A stretch of DNA of 58,050 nucleotides. Origin: Prevotella sp. UBA3288. Lineage in GTDB: Bacteria > Bacteroidota > Bacteroidia > Bacteroidales > Bacteroidaceae. Location: contig DETM01000029.1 in assembly GCA_002361655.1 (NCBI GenBank), positions 561 to 58,610 on the forward strand, written 5' to 3'. The stretch's first letter is position 1; each line of letters starts with the position of its first letter. The translations under genes were made by a program, and so were the position numbers. Of the stretch, positions 16,554 to 25,622 are shown piece by piece. A model generated the notes under the pieces. It was not told the origin of the DNA and made no database searches. It was given only the letters and a program-made list of their open reading frames with translations.

Positions 16554-17666
16554 TTATGGGCGGTCCGGTTCGATGTGGCCGTCGCTGACGTGGAACAGGC
16601 GGTAGTCGAACGCCCCCTGACGCAGTATCTGGTCTATGTGGTCGCGGTTGGTGTCGGTGATGAATATCTGGCCGAACTGCTGACTGGCCACCAGGCTGAC
16701 AATCTGTTCCACACGGTTGGAGTCCAGTTTGTCGAAGATGTCGTCCAGCAGCAGCAGCGGCAGGTTGTCGCCCTGCGTCAGATATTTGTATTGTGCCAAC
16801 TTAAGGGCGATGACAAACGTCTTCTGCTGTCCCTGACTGCCCTCACGGCGCATGGGATGGCCGTCGAGCATGATCTCCAGGTCGTCGCGGTGGATGCCGT
16901 GCAGCGAGTAGCCCACGGCGCGGTCTTTCATCCGGTCGCGCCGGATGACCTCCAGCAGCGGCCCTCGCTGACAGTGCGACGTGTAACTGAGCGCCACCTG
17001 CTCGTGGCCGTCCGAGATGGTCTCGTAGAACGTCTGAAAGAGCGGTGTCAGTTGTCTGACCAGTTCGTCGCGCTTCCTGTAGATAGTCTCCCCCTCGCGG
17101 GCCATCTGTTCCTCCCAGAGCGACAGTATCTCCGGGTCCGGCTCGCTGTCTTCCATCTTCAACATCGCGTTGCGCTGTTGCAGCGCTTTGTTGTAGCGGT
17201 TGAGTGCCTCGATGTAGTTGCGGTCCTGTTGCGAGATGGCCACATCCATCAGCCGGCGGCGCTCCTCGCTGTTACCTTCTATTAATAATGTGTCCGACGG
17301 TGAGATCATCACGATGGGTATCAGCCCGATATGCTCCGACAGTCGCTTGTAGGCCTTCTTGTCGCGCTTGAACACCTTCTTCGCGCCACGTTTCATGCCG
17401 CACGATACGACGATAGGCGAGGGCAGTGCACCCCCCGTCAGGCTGTAGTCGCCCTCCAGCATGAAGTAGTCCTCGCCGTGGCGTACCACCAGCGAGTCCT
17501 GCGTGGTCTGTGCCGAGTGGCAGAAAGAGAGGAAGTAGACGGCGTCGAGCACGTTCGTCTTTCCCGCGCCGTTGTGTCCGACGAAGCAGTTGATGTTGGG
17601 CGACAGTGCCAGCGTGGCCTCCGCGATATTCTTGTAATTGACGATAGATAGTCGCTCTAATATCAT
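16554..17666 (-). CDS. recF: RecF, DNA replication/repair ATPase
   Basis: 370 aa. The Walker A loop is 'GHNGAGKTNVLDAVYFLSF' (about 29-47). The ABC-type signature is in 'REGSQGQQKTFVIALKLAQ' and Walker B in 'LPLLLLDDIFDKLDS', as in RecF/SMC-type ATPases. RecF binds gapped DNA and helps RecOR load RecA. Length is normal. It is transcribed from its own divergent promoter and followed by the DUF721 gene on the same strand. Confidence 0.93.
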   Translation of the reverse strand: MILERLSIVNYKNIAEATLALSPNINCFVGHNGAGKTNVLDAVYFLSFCHSAQTTQDSLVVRHGEDYFMLEGDYSLTGGALPSPIVVSCGMKRGAKKVFKRDKKAYKRLSEHIGLIPIVMISPSDTLLIEGNSEERRRLMDVAISQQDRNYIEALNRYNKALQQRNAMLKMEDSEPDPEILSLWEEQMAREGETIYRKRDELVRQLTPLFQTFYETISDGHEQVALSYTSHCQRGPLLEVIRRDRMKDRAVGYSLHGIHRDDLEIMLDGHPMRREGSQGQQKTFVIALKLAQYKYLTQGDNLPLLLLDDIFDKLDSNRVEQIVSLVASQQFGQIFITDTNRDHIDQILRQGAFDYRLFHVSDGHIEPDRP

Positions 17667-17688
17667 CCTCTTCTCTTCAATTTGGCTG

Positions 17689-17719
17689 CAAAATTACGAA
17701 AAGTCGGGATTAAAACAAA
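17689..17719 (-). promoter_or_regulatory. recF promoter
   Basis: On the minus strand, TTTG (17719-17716), 19 bp, TAATTTTG (17696-17689), about 22 bp before the recF ATG. Confidence 0.65.
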
Positions 17720-17736
17720 AAAAGTCTGCAATAAAT

Positions 17737-17767
17737 TTTACTATCTGCAATATTTTCTGTAATTTTG
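17737..17767 (+). promoter_or_regulatory. Promoter of the TPR membrane protein / ribH pair
   Basis: TTTA (17737-17740), 19 bp, TAATTTTG (17760-17767). The -7 box is perfect and the -33 is off by one base. It is divergent from recF. Confidence 0.55.
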
Positions 17768-17817
17768 CGGCGCAAAAATAATATACTTCAGTAAAGGATA
17801 TAAAAAGTAAAGCAATA

Positions 17818-18531
17818 ATGGCAGATACAAAGAACAACCAGAAGGCCGTCGACTATCAGACGGCCGTCAATCAGAAAGAGGATTTCATCCTCAAGTACAA
17901 GACCCCTATCATCGGCTGCATCGTAGCCCTGCTGCTCTGCGTGGGCGGCTACTTCCTGTGGAAGTCGTTCAGCACCGGCAAGCAGGAGCAGGCCAGCACC
18001 GAGATGGCCAAGGCCCAGGAGTATTTCCTCACCGCCATGAACAGCGGCGACTCGCTGCTCTTCGAGAAAGCCCTCAATGGCGACAGCATCAACGCCGGCT
18101 TCCTAGCCATCGCCGATGACTACAGTTCAACGAAGGCTGGCAACCTGGCCACCCTCTATGCCGGCATCTGCTATGCCAGCCTGGGCAAGATGGACGAGGC
18201 CGCCAAGTATCTCGGCGACTTCGACACTGCCGACGATGCCCTCATCTCTCCTGCCGCACTGGGCCGGCTGGGCAATGCCAAGGCAGCCCTCGGCGACCTC
18301 GACGGTGCCGTAGAACTTCTGGTGAAGGCTGCCAAGCGCGCCGACAACAACTCGCTGTCGCCCCTCTTCCTTATCCAGGCCGGCGAGATACTGGAGAGCC
18401 AGGGTAAGAAGGCCGAGGCCCTCAAACTCTACGAGCAGGTGAAGTCTGACTATGCCGAGTTCCAGCAGTACAACCAGTACATGCAGGGCTTCAACGGCAT
18501 CGACAACTATATCGAGCGCGTCAAGGAGTAA
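17818..18531 (+). CDS. Membrane-anchored TPR protein (YfgM-like)
   Basis: 237 aa. One membrane span at about 32-52 ('[21 protein letters not shown]') follows a charged N-terminus. The rest is a run of TPR-like helices ('[23 protein letters not shown]', '[21 protein letters not shown]'). It resembles the YfgM/TPR_21 group, which in enterobacteria works with periplasmic chaperones near the Sec translocon. The same TPR gene sits next to ribH in many Bacteroidota. It is probably co-transcribed with ribH, which starts 10 bp downstream. The exact function in this phylum is not established. Confidence 0.8.
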   Translation: MADTKNNQKAVDYQTAVNQKEDFILKYKTPIIGCIVALLLCVGGYFLWKSFSTGKQEQASTEMAKAQEYFLTAMNSGDSLLFEKALNGDSINAGFLAIADDYSSTKAGNLATLYAGICYASLGKMDEAAKYLGDFDTADDALISPAALGRLGNAKAALGDLDGAVELLVKAAKRADNNSLSPLFLIQAGEILESQGKKAEALKLYEQVKSDYAEFQQYNQYMQGFNGIDNYIERVKE

Positions 18532-18541
18532 GCAGAGCATT

Positions 18542-19012
18542 ATGGCTACGAAAAATCTGTCGGAATACAACGCCGAGCGCGTGCCCGATGCCTCGAACAT
18601 GATTTTCGGCATCGTGGTGGCCGAGTGGAACCCGGAGATTACCGGTGCCCTGCTCGACGGCTGTGTGTCCACCCTCGAGAAGCACGGCGCACTGCCCGAA
18701 AACATCCATGTCAAGACCGTGCCCGGCTCCTTCGAACTCATCTATGGCGCCCACCAGATGACACTCAACGACGGCTACGATGCCGTCATCATCCTGGGCA
18801 GCGTCATCCGTGGCGAGACCCCCCATTTCGACTACATCTGTCAGGGCGTCACCGCCGGCATCGCCCGTCTCAATGCCACCAGCAATATCCCCGTCGTCTT
18901 CGGACTGCTCACCACCAACGACCTGCAACAGGCCAAGGACCGCTCCGGAGGCCGTCTGGGCAACAAGGGTGACGAGTGTGCCGTGGTGGCCATCAAGATG
19001 GCCAAGTTCTGA
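18542..19012 (+). CDS. ribH: 6,7-dimethyl-8-ribityllumazine synthase
   Basis: 156 aa from ATG 18542; the frame is open further upstream but that part lies inside the TPR gene. Motifs include '[19 protein letters not shown]' at the N-terminus, '[14 protein letters not shown]' and '[19 protein letters not shown]' with the catalytic His. RibH condenses 3,4-dihydroxy-2-butanone 4-phosphate with the ribityl-aminouracil to give lumazine, the step before riboflavin. The C-terminal '[15 protein letters not shown]' is also typical. The PL9 lyase gene follows after 23 bp. Confidence 0.95.
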   Translation: MATKNLSEYNAERVPDASNMIFGIVVAEWNPEITGALLDGCVSTLEKHGALPENIHVKTVPGSFELIYGAHQMTLNDGYDAVIILGSVIRGETPHFDYICQGVTAGIARLNATSNIPVVFGLLTTNDLQQAKDRSGGRLGNKGDECAVVAIKMAKF

Positions 19013-19035
19013 TGTGTCATGATAGCCAGCCACTG

Positions 19036-21096
19036 ATGCGACAACTTTCACTCCTCCTCGTCCTGCTGATGGCGGCCGCAGGCGTCTGGGCCGACAATCT
19101 GAAGGAGCACTTCGAGAGCGGGTTGCCCACGTCGGCTCCTTCGGCAGAGACCACTGTGACGCTCGCCTCCGGGCAGTGGCGCATCAAGGGTGTCTATGCC
19201 AAGAAAGACAATGGCAGTCTGCGGGCAACGATGGGCGCCAGCGCCTATATCATCTCGCCGCCGCTCTGTCAGCCGGGACGTGTCACCTTCAGTCACCGGG
19301 CTTCGGGCAACGGCAAGAAACTGCTGGTCGAAAAATCCATAGACGGTGGTAGTACCTGGGTCGAACTGGGCACTGCCACCGTCTCATCGTCAACGCCCTA
19401 CGGCACCAGTTCGTTCAAGGTAAACGCCGCCGAGACTGACACCGAAGTGCTGATCCGCTTCACCTGTCAGAGTGCGACCATCTACGTCGACGATGTGACC
19501 ATCACTCTCAACAGTGCCACACAGCCCGCTCCCGTCGAACCCGACGATCCCACCTATGTCACCGAGGGCGTGTGGGTGCCCACCCGGCCCTTCCCTGCCG
19601 CCATCCATACCTATTATATCTCGCCTGACGGCAACGACCAGACGGGCGATGGCTCTGCGTCTAACCCCTGGTACAACATAGCCGTGGCCTATGCCGCCGC
19701 CGAGCCCGGCGACCATATCGTATGCCGTGGTGGCACGTATAAAATCAGCAAGTATGCCACCGACGGCAAACTGACCGTCCGCATGAACAAGACGGCAACG
19801 GCCGACCGGCCCATCGTCATCCGTTGTGCCGATGGCGAGCGGCCGGTGTTCGACTTCGAACAGCAGTTGCTCGACTGCAACCGGCAGCCCTCACGTGTCG
19901 GCGACCGTGGCATCCTGCTCACCGGCAACCACCACATCATCTACGGCATCCATATCACCCATGCCGCCGACAATGCCATCAAACTCGAAGGCTCCTACAA
20001 CCGCATCGAGCGTTGCGAGTTCTCATACAACCTCGATACAGGCCTCCAACTGGGTTTCGGCCATCAGTTCAGCGACACCTTCCCCGGCGTCAGCAAGAAC
20101 GACGGCACCTATTGCGCCTATAACGACATCGTCGACTGCGACTCCCACCACAACTGCGACTGCGATGCCAACTATGGCTCAGATGCCGATGGCTTCGCCT
20201 GTAAGATGCACAACGGCAAGGGCAACCGCTTCATCCGTTGTCGCGCCTGGCATAACAGCGACGATGCCTGGGACCTCTTCGAGACCGACTTCGACGTCGT
20301 CATCGCCGAATGTTGGGCGTGGGATTCCGGTAAAGCCGCCGACCACCTGTGGGTGAAGGACTATCTCAACACCTCGGCCTCGTTCTCCGGCAATGGCAAC
20401 GGCATCAAACTCGGTGGCAACGGCACCGGCGGCTCGTCGAAGGGCATCCACTATGTCTACAACAGCATCGCCTTCAACTGCAACAATGGCAGCAGCGTCA
20501 AGGGCTTCGACTGCAACAACCATAAGGAGGGGCATGTCGTTGTCGGCTGTCTTGGCTTCAACAATAGTTACGACTATATGTTCGAGTCGGGCGGATCGGC
20601 GGCCAACACCCGGTTCTACAACAATATCTGCCTGGGCCGACAGGAGATCAGCGTAGGCAGCGACGACTACAACGCCATCGCCTCGCCCATGTCGAAGAAC
20701 GGCTGGACCAACCATCTCGTCACGGGCATCAGCGCCGACGACTTCCTCTCGCTCGACGAAGAGGATGCCCTGAAGCCCCGGGCCCTCGACGGCTCACTGC
20801 CCCGTCGCTTCGGACGCCTGGCTGCCGACAGCAAGATGGTCGATGCCGGCAATGCCGCCTACGACATCCCCGAAGCCCTGTTGCGCGACTTCCCCTTCCT
20901 CAGGCGTACCGTCACCGGCAGTGCCCGCGACCTCGGTCCCTACGAGCGTCCCGGACAGTCTACGGCCGTCGGTGCTGCCAGTATTCTTCCGCCGACTGCC
21001 GTTCCCGTCAAGACCGTAGACCGCCGTGGCCGCCTCGTCATCGTCAATGGCGGCCATCGCTACAATGCCTTGGGTCAGCGATTGGGCGAAATGTGA
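19036..21096 (+). CDS. PL9-family pectate/rhamnogalacturonan lyase, secreted
   Basis: 686 aa from ATG 19036, chosen because it starts a clean signal peptide ('MRQLSLLLVLLMAAAGVWA'). Residues 20-165 look like an N-terminal beta domain. A right-handed beta-helix follows ('IHTYYISPDGNDQTGDGS', 'GTYKISKYA'). PL9 residues are visible: calcium ligands Asp383, Asp409, Asp410 and Asp413 ('GSDADGFACK', 'NSDDAWDLF') and the likely catalytic base Lys458 in 'GNGIKLGG'. The protein ends with a short tail, 'GHRYNALGQRLGEM', resembling the C-terminal tails of many Prevotella secreted enzymes. It cleaves acidic pectic polymers by beta-elimination. It is the first of four enzymes that together fit rhamnogalacturonan-I breakdown. 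Confidence 0.85.
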   Translation: MRQLSLLLVLLMAAAGVWADNLKEHFESGLPTSAPSAETTVTLASGQWRIKGVYAKKDNGSLRATMGASAYIISPPLCQPGRVTFSHRASGNGKKLLVEKSIDGGSTWVELGTATVSSSTPYGTSSFKVNAAETDTEVLIRFTCQSATIYVDDVTITLNSATQPAPVEPDDPTYVTEGVWVPTRPFPAAIHTYYISPDGNDQTGDGSASNPWYNIAVAYAAAEPGDHIVCRGGTYKISKYATDGKLTVRMNKTATADRPIVIRCADGERPVFDFEQQLLDCNRQPSRVGDRGILLTGNHHIIYGIHITHAADNAIKLEGSYNRIERCEFSYNLDTGLQLGFGHQFSDTFPGVSKNDGTYCAYNDIVDCDSHHNCDCDANYGSDADGFACKMHNGKGNRFIRCRAWHNSDDAWDLFETDFDVVIAECWAWDSGKAADHLWVKDYLNTSASFSGNGNGIKLGGNGTGGSSKGIHYVYNSIAFNCNNGSSVKGFDCNNHKEGHVVVGCLGFNNSYDYMFESGGSAANTRFYNNICLGRQEISVGSDDYNAIASPMSKNGWTNHLVTGISADDFLSLDEEDALKPRALDGSLPRRFGRLAADSKMVDAGNAAYDIPEALLRDFPFLRRTVTGSARDLGPYERPGQSTAVGAASILPPTAVPVKTVDRRGRLVIVNGGHRYNALGQRLGEM

Positions 21097-21124
21097 AAAG
21101 CGCTGCAATTTGCGCTATTTTCAT

Positions 21125-21132
21125 TAACTTTG
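21125..21132 (+). promoter_or_regulatory. -7 box (TAACTTTG) before the PL11 gene
   Basis: It matches TAnnTTTG and lies 30 bp before the 33-codon frame and about 128 bp before the PL11 ATG. No -33 TTTG at the usual spacing. Confidence 0.4.
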
Positions 21133-21162
21133 TAGGCTGTATGAAACAAGTGCTTCGCAAAG

Positions 21163-21264
21163 ATGAAAGACAACAGAGACAAGGCCCGTGCCGAGCACTA
21201 TCTGGACGAGGTGGAACAACTCGACATCAATCACTACGGAACACAAGCGCTAAAAAACTTATGA
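21163..21264 (+). CDS. 33-codon open frame overlapping the PL11 start
   Basis: The ATG at 21163 opens a 33-residue frame ('MKDNRDKARAEHYLDEVEQ', ending 'YGTQALKNL') whose stop overlaps the PL11 ATG as ATGA. Composition is protein-like and helical, not random, and a -7 box lies 30 bp upstream. It could be a leader peptide that couples translation to PL11, or the severed N-terminus of a lost gene. I do not recognise it. Confidence 0.35.
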   Translation: MKDNRDKARAEHYLDEVEQLDINHYGTQALKNL

Positions 21265-23459
21265 AGAAACTATTTTGTTCAGCGATGTTTATGGTCTCGT
21301 CTGTCCTGGGAATGCAGGCTCAGACAGCCAATCCCGCCGACCGTGCGCTTTGGGCAAGCATTGCCACTAAGCAGAGCGGTGGCGACTTGACCACCAACGG
21401 AACGTGGAAAAACTACTATGGCAAGGTGCTCGTCTCCTGGCGTATGCTGCCCACCGACAACGAGAGCACCGGCTTCGATCTCTACCGCAGGGTGGGTAAT
21501 GGTAGTGAAACACAACTCAACAGGAAGGCGGTGTACTTCGGCGGACTGCACTACGAGGTGACACCCATCACGGCCACTAACTATCAGGACAGCCCGCCAG
21601 GTATGACACAGGACATCACCTACCGACTGACCTATACCGGCAGCGATGAGACGCTGGCCACCTATACCATCAGGCGGGCCCAACTTCAGGCAGGACAGCC
21701 CTACATCTCCATTCCTCTGAAGGATACCAAGGATGTCTATGCTGGTGACGACCTGGAGTATCAGGCCAACGATGTGAGCGTCGGTGACCTTGACGGCGAT
21801 GGCGAGTTTGAGGTCGTCGTGAAGCGTCTACAGTCGCCAACTGGCCATGCCGACGGTGGCACGGGTGCCGGGTATAGCAGCCACAACACCATCTATGCCG
21901 TCATCTGGGATGCCTATAAACTGGACGGTACCTTGCTCTGGCGCATCAAGGGTGGCCCCGGCATCATTCTCGGCAATAGTTCTGCTTTCGCGATTGCTGA
22001 TTTTGATGGCGATGGTTGTGCGGAGATGATTATCCGTACGTGCGAAGGAACCGTCTTCGGTGATGGCAAAGAGATACCGGATACCGACGGCGATGGTAAG
22101 ATAGACTATCGTACATGGGGCAACGAGAACTCCAGCAGCCCGGGTTGGGTAGATCACTACAACAGCGCAGGACCGGAGTTTATATCTGTGATAGATGGAA
22201 AGACGGGCCGTGAACTGGCCCGCGATAACTTTATTGCCCGCGAAACCAGTGAGTCGTGGGGCGACGGCTACTGGAAGCGTGCCTGCTCGTTCCGCGTTGG
22301 CGTGGCTTATCTCGATGGCGCAGAGGGTCTTCCATCGCTCATCATCGGTCGGGGCGTCTATGCCCGCTCAGTGCTCGAGGCTTGGGACTTCAAGGACGGA
22401 CAACTGACTCGCCGCTGGCGTTTTGACAGTGCAAAGGCGGGAGGTAAGGATACCAACAAGGACGGCAAGGCCAATAGCGCCTACGGTGGACAGGGCAACC
22501 ATTCGTTCACCGTGGCCGACCTCGACGGCGATGGTAAAGATGAGGTGATGTATGGGTCGATGGCTATGGATGATGATGGCTACGGCCTGTGGAGCACGGG
22601 CCTTGGTCATGGCGATGCACAGCACGTGGGCAAGTTCTTGCCTGATCGTGACGGTCTGCAGGTGTACCACTGTCTGGAGAGCGGCAAGACGATGGTGGCC
22701 CTGCATGATGCCAAGGACGGTAGTATGATCTGGAACAAAGTGGGCAGCAGCGACAATGATACGGGCCGCTGCCTCGTTGCCGACATCGACCCCGCCTCAC
22801 CCGGATGCGAGTTCTGGTGGGCTGGGTCGAATGCCTACTCGCAGGACGCCGCCAAAGACCTGGGCTACAAGCCCTCGTCGTGCAACATGGCCGTATGGTT
22901 TGACGGTACGCTGTCGCGCCAACTCATCAACGAAAATATTATCCATAATGAGCGCAACGGCGGACGAACATTCACCATGTACCGCTACTCTGAGCATTTT
23001 ATTAACGGAACGAAGTCAAACCCCTCGTGGTATGGCGATCTGGTGGGTGACTGGCGTGAGGAAGTCATCGTGCCCGACGGGACACTCGTTGGCGACCTGA
23101 AAATCTTCTCCACATGGTATCCCACTGACCACAAGTTTCCCTGGCTCATGACCGACCACACCTATCACATGGGCGTGCTCAACGAGAACATCGGCTACAA
23201 CCAGCCGCCCCACCTCGGCTACTATCTGGGTACTGACCTGAAGAGCGACCGCGAAGCCTGGGAGGCCTATTCCGTGCAGAACGCTGCCTATATCGCGGCT
23301 TTTAAAAATCATGCCACAGCCATCTCTGTGGTGGAAATAGATAGTAACGAGCCGTCGGCTTCTGACCAGAACTACTACAACCTCAACGGGCAGCGCCTCG
23401 ACTCGAAGCCCGCCCGGGGACTGTATATCCATCGGGGGAAGGTGAGAATTGGGAATTGA
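21261..23459 (+). CDS. PL11-family rhamnogalacturonan lyase, secreted
   Basis: 732 aa from ATG 21261, which starts a signal peptide ('MKKLFCSAMFMVSSVLGMQA'). The N-terminal 'VLVSWRMLPTDNESTGFDLY' and the propeller repeats with calcium loops ('VSVGDLDGDGEFEVVVKR', 'IADFDGDGCAEM', 'VADLDGDGKDEVMYGS') are hallmarks of PL11 enzymes such as YesW/YesX. The 'HGDAQHVGKFLPDRDGLQV' segment is also characteristic. It cleaves the rhamnose-galacturonic acid backbone of rhamnogalacturonan I. The C-terminus ('YYNLNGQRLDSKP', 'GLYIHRGKVRIGN') is a short Prevotella-type tail, sharing 'GQRL' with the PL9 enzyme. The next gene starts 16 bp after the stop, in a micro-repeat. Confidence 0.9.
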   Translation: MKKLFCSAMFMVSSVLGMQAQTANPADRALWASIATKQSGGDLTTNGTWKNYYGKVLVSWRMLPTDNESTGFDLYRRVGNGSETQLNRKAVYFGGLHYEVTPITATNYQDSPPGMTQDITYRLTYTGSDETLATYTIRRAQLQAGQPYISIPLKDTKDVYAGDDLEYQANDVSVGDLDGDGEFEVVVKRLQSPTGHADGGTGAGYSSHNTIYAVIWDAYKLDGTLLWRIKGGPGIILGNSSAFAIADFDGDGCAEMIIRTCEGTVFGDGKEIPDTDGDGKIDYRTWGNENSSSPGWVDHYNSAGPEFISVIDGKTGRELARDNFIARETSESWGDGYWKRACSFRVGVAYLDGAEGLPSLIIGRGVYARSVLEAWDFKDGQLTRRWRFDSAKAGGKDTNKDGKANSAYGGQGNHSFTVADLDGDGKDEVMYGSMAMDDDGYGLWSTGLGHGDAQHVGKFLPDRDGLQVYHCLESGKTMVALHDAKDGSMIWNKVGSSDNDTGRCLVADIDPASPGCEFWWAGSNAYSQDAAKDLGYKPSSCNMAVWFDGTLSRQLINENIIHNERNGGRTFTMYRYSEHFINGTKSNPSWYGDLVGDWREEVIVPDGTLVGDLKIFSTWYPTDHKFPWLMTDHTYHMGVLNENIGYNQPPHLGYYLGTDLKSDREAWEAYSVQNAAYIAAFKNHATAISVVEIDSNEPSASDQNYYNLNGQRLDSKPARGLYIHRGKVRIGN

Positions 23460-23475
23460 GAATTGGGAATTGAGA
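23444..23475. repeat. GAATTGGGAATTGA micro-repeat at the PL11/GH35 junction
   Basis: Tandem 'GAATTGGGAATTGA' units run through the PL11 stop codon up to the GH35 ATG. The same motif lies at 16524-16556 and a variant at 54777-54805. Confidence 0.7.
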
Positions 23476-25596
23476 ATGAAGATACGGAGTCTGATTATCG
23501 TGGGGCTGCTGGCCATTGGCCTGCAACCTGCACCGCTGGAGGCTGGCGATTTCAATAAGGCGGTGACATGGGACCGTCATAGTCTCATCGTCGGCGGAAA
23601 AAGGGTGATACCCGTCATGGGCGAGGTGCACTACAGCCGTATTCCGGCCGACGAGTGGCTGGCGGAAGTGAGGAAGATGAAGGAGGGCGGCGTGACCATC
23701 ATCGCCACCTATGTGTTCTGGAACCATGTGGAAGAGCAGCGCGGCATCTTCCGCTGGGACGGACAGCGCGACCTGCGCCGCTTCCTCGAGGTGTGTAAAG
23801 CGGAGGGAATGCCCGTAGTGCTGCGCATCGGGCCGTTCTGTCACGGCGAGGTGAGAAATGGCGGCTTGCCGGACTGGCTGTGGGATACCCCACAAGGAGT
23901 GGAGCGAGGTAAGGCAATGAAATTGCGTAGCACGGATCCAAGGTTTCTGGAGTATGTCGGTCGACTCTACCGCCAGATCTATTCGCAGGTCATCGGACTG
24001 CAGTGGAAAGACGGCGGACCGCTCATCGCCTGCCAGTTCGACAACGAATACCGGGGTTCGGGCGACTATCTGATGGCGCTGAAGAAGATGGCCCTGAAGA
24101 TAGGCTTCGACCTGCCCTTCTATACCCGTACAGGATGGCCGGAACTGTCGAAGCCCGTACCTTTTGGCGAGATGCTACCCCTCTATGGCGACTATGCCGA
24201 CGGCTTCTGGGAGAAAAGTCTCGACGAGACGGCAGGCACCTACTACAAGGCCTTCAACTTTAAGGCCTTCCGCTCGTCAACGGCCATCGGCACCGACATG
24301 ATTGACTATAGCCAGACGCCCTCCGTGTCGGGAGAGGCAGGCCAGGGGCAACTTCCATCTTCAAGGGCAGGCGAGGGGCACTACCCTTATTTCACCTGCG
24401 AACTGGGGGGCGGCATGGCCACGGCCTATCATCGACGCCCATTTATCTATGCCGACGACACCTATGCCATGGCGGTAGTAAAACTAGGTTCAGGCAGCAA
24501 CCTGCTGGGCTACTATATGTATCATGGCGGTACCAACCCGGAGAGCACTACGGGCATCACCCTCAACGAGACACAGCGCACACTGGGCACGGCCAACAAC
24601 GACCTGCCGGTGAAGAACTACGACTTCCAGTGTCCGCTGGGCGAGTTCGGCCAGAAAAACCGCTCCTACTACAGGCTGCGCCCGCTGCACCTCTTCCTGA
24701 GCGACTATGGCGACGTGTTGGCACCGATGGAGGCGACGTTTCCTGCCCCGCAAGACCTGAAGAAAGGTGAGGACACGGGGCTGCGGTGGGCCGTCAGGTC
24801 GGACGGCGACAAGGCTTTTATCTTTGTCAGCAACTACGAGCGTCTGCAGCCCATCTCTGCCAAGCGGGCTGTCGTGCTGTCGGCCGGTGGAGTGACGCTG
24901 CCAAGACTGAACATCCCTGCCGGCTGCATCGCCATCTTCCCTGTCAATATTGACGGCATCCGCTATGCCACCGCACAACTGGCGGCCAAGCGCGAGGGAC
25001 GTATCTATCTGATGCAGGTGGAAGGCATACCCACAACCATCGCCCTGCAGAATGGTAAGACGCTGAAAAACGTCAAACCGCGCGGCGTTGCTACGCCTAT
25101 TTATGATAATGTCTATCTGCTGACCCGGCAGGAGGCTGAGAACCTTTACCTCCCACTAATCCCCTCCAAGAGGAATAACCTCCCCCTAACCCCCTCCAAG
25201 CGGAACTGTATAGTCCGTAGTGAGAAGGTGAAGGAGGCGGGGCACCTGCGTCCCATCGTGAAGGGAAAGGCCAAGGTGGCCGAGGCCCCGTCGGAAGAGC
25301 AGTGGCAGCAGGCGGCCGTCTATCGTCTTCACCTCGACTCCATCGCAGCGGGACTGCTCTCTATCGACTATCAGGGTGACTGTGCACGGCTCTATGCCGA
25401 CGGACGGCTCGTTGCCGACCATTTCCAGTATGGACGTCCGATGCTCTACGGGCTGTGGCGACTGCCGGAAGGCACTACCAGTCTGCAACTGCGCATCATG
25501 CCCTTGCAGGCCGGTGCTCCCATCTACCTGCCCCGTGAGGCCGACCATACGCCGGGCGAACAGGTCAAGAAAATAGAAATCATCTATGACGACTGA
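23476..25596 (+). CDS. GH35-family beta-galactosidase
   Basis: 706 aa from ATG 23476, which begins a signal peptide ('MKIRSLIIVGLLAIGL'). The GH35 barrel opens with 'VIPVMGEVHYSRIPADEW' and 'GGVTIIATYVFWNHVEEQ'. The acid/base is Glu191 in 'CQFDNEYRG' and the likely nucleophile is Glu309 in 'FTCELGGGMA'. C-terminal beta-sandwich domains follow. It probably removes galactose from rhamnogalacturonan-I side chains. Two odd low-complexity stretches interrupt it: a duplicated segment around 24336-24384, and a 30-bp tandem repeat at 25150-25209 encoding 'LPLIPSKRNN' twice with small changes. These look like micro-repeat insertions that kept frame. Confidence 0.88.
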   Translation: MKIRSLIIVGLLAIGLQPAPLEAGDFNKAVTWDRHSLIVGGKRVIPVMGEVHYSRIPADEWLAEVRKMKEGGVTIIATYVFWNHVEEQRGIFRWDGQRDLRRFLEVCKAEGMPVVLRIGPFCHGEVRNGGLPDWLWDTPQGVERGKAMKLRSTDPRFLEYVGRLYRQIYSQVIGLQWKDGGPLIACQFDNEYRGSGDYLMALKKMALKIGFDLPFYTRTGWPELSKPVPFGEMLPLYGDYADGFWEKSLDETAGTYYKAFNFKAFRSSTAIGTDMIDYSQTPSVSGEAGQGQLPSSRAGEGHYPYFTCELGGGMATAYHRRPFIYADDTYAMAVVKLGSGSNLLGYYMYHGGTNPESTTGITLNETQRTLGTANNDLPVKNYDFQCPLGEFGQKNRSYYRLRPLHLFLSDYGDVLAPMEATFPAPQDLKKGEDTGLRWAVRSDGDKAFIFVSNYERLQPISAKRAVVLSAGGVTLPRLNIPAGCIAIFPVNIDGIRYATAQLAAKREGRIYLMQVEGIPTTIALQNGKTLKNVKPRGVATPIYDNVYLLTRQEAENLYLPLIPSKRNNLPLTPSKRNCIVRSEKVKEAGHLRPIVKGKAKVAEAPSEEQWQQAAVYRLHLDSIAAGLLSIDYQGDCARLYADGRLVADHFQYGRPMLYGLWRLPEGTTSLQLRIMPLQAGAPIYLPREADHTPGEQVKKIEIIYDD
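25150..25209. repeat. 30-bp tandem repeat inside the GH35 gene
   Basis: Two 30-bp units rich in 'CCCCCTAACCCCCTCCAAG' encode 10-residue repeats in frame. A fragment of the same motif ('TAACCCCTCCAAG') lies beside the hairpin at 49183-49195. Confidence 0.8.
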
Positions 25597-25622
25597 TCTA
25601 AAAATGAAAATAGAAACTACTT

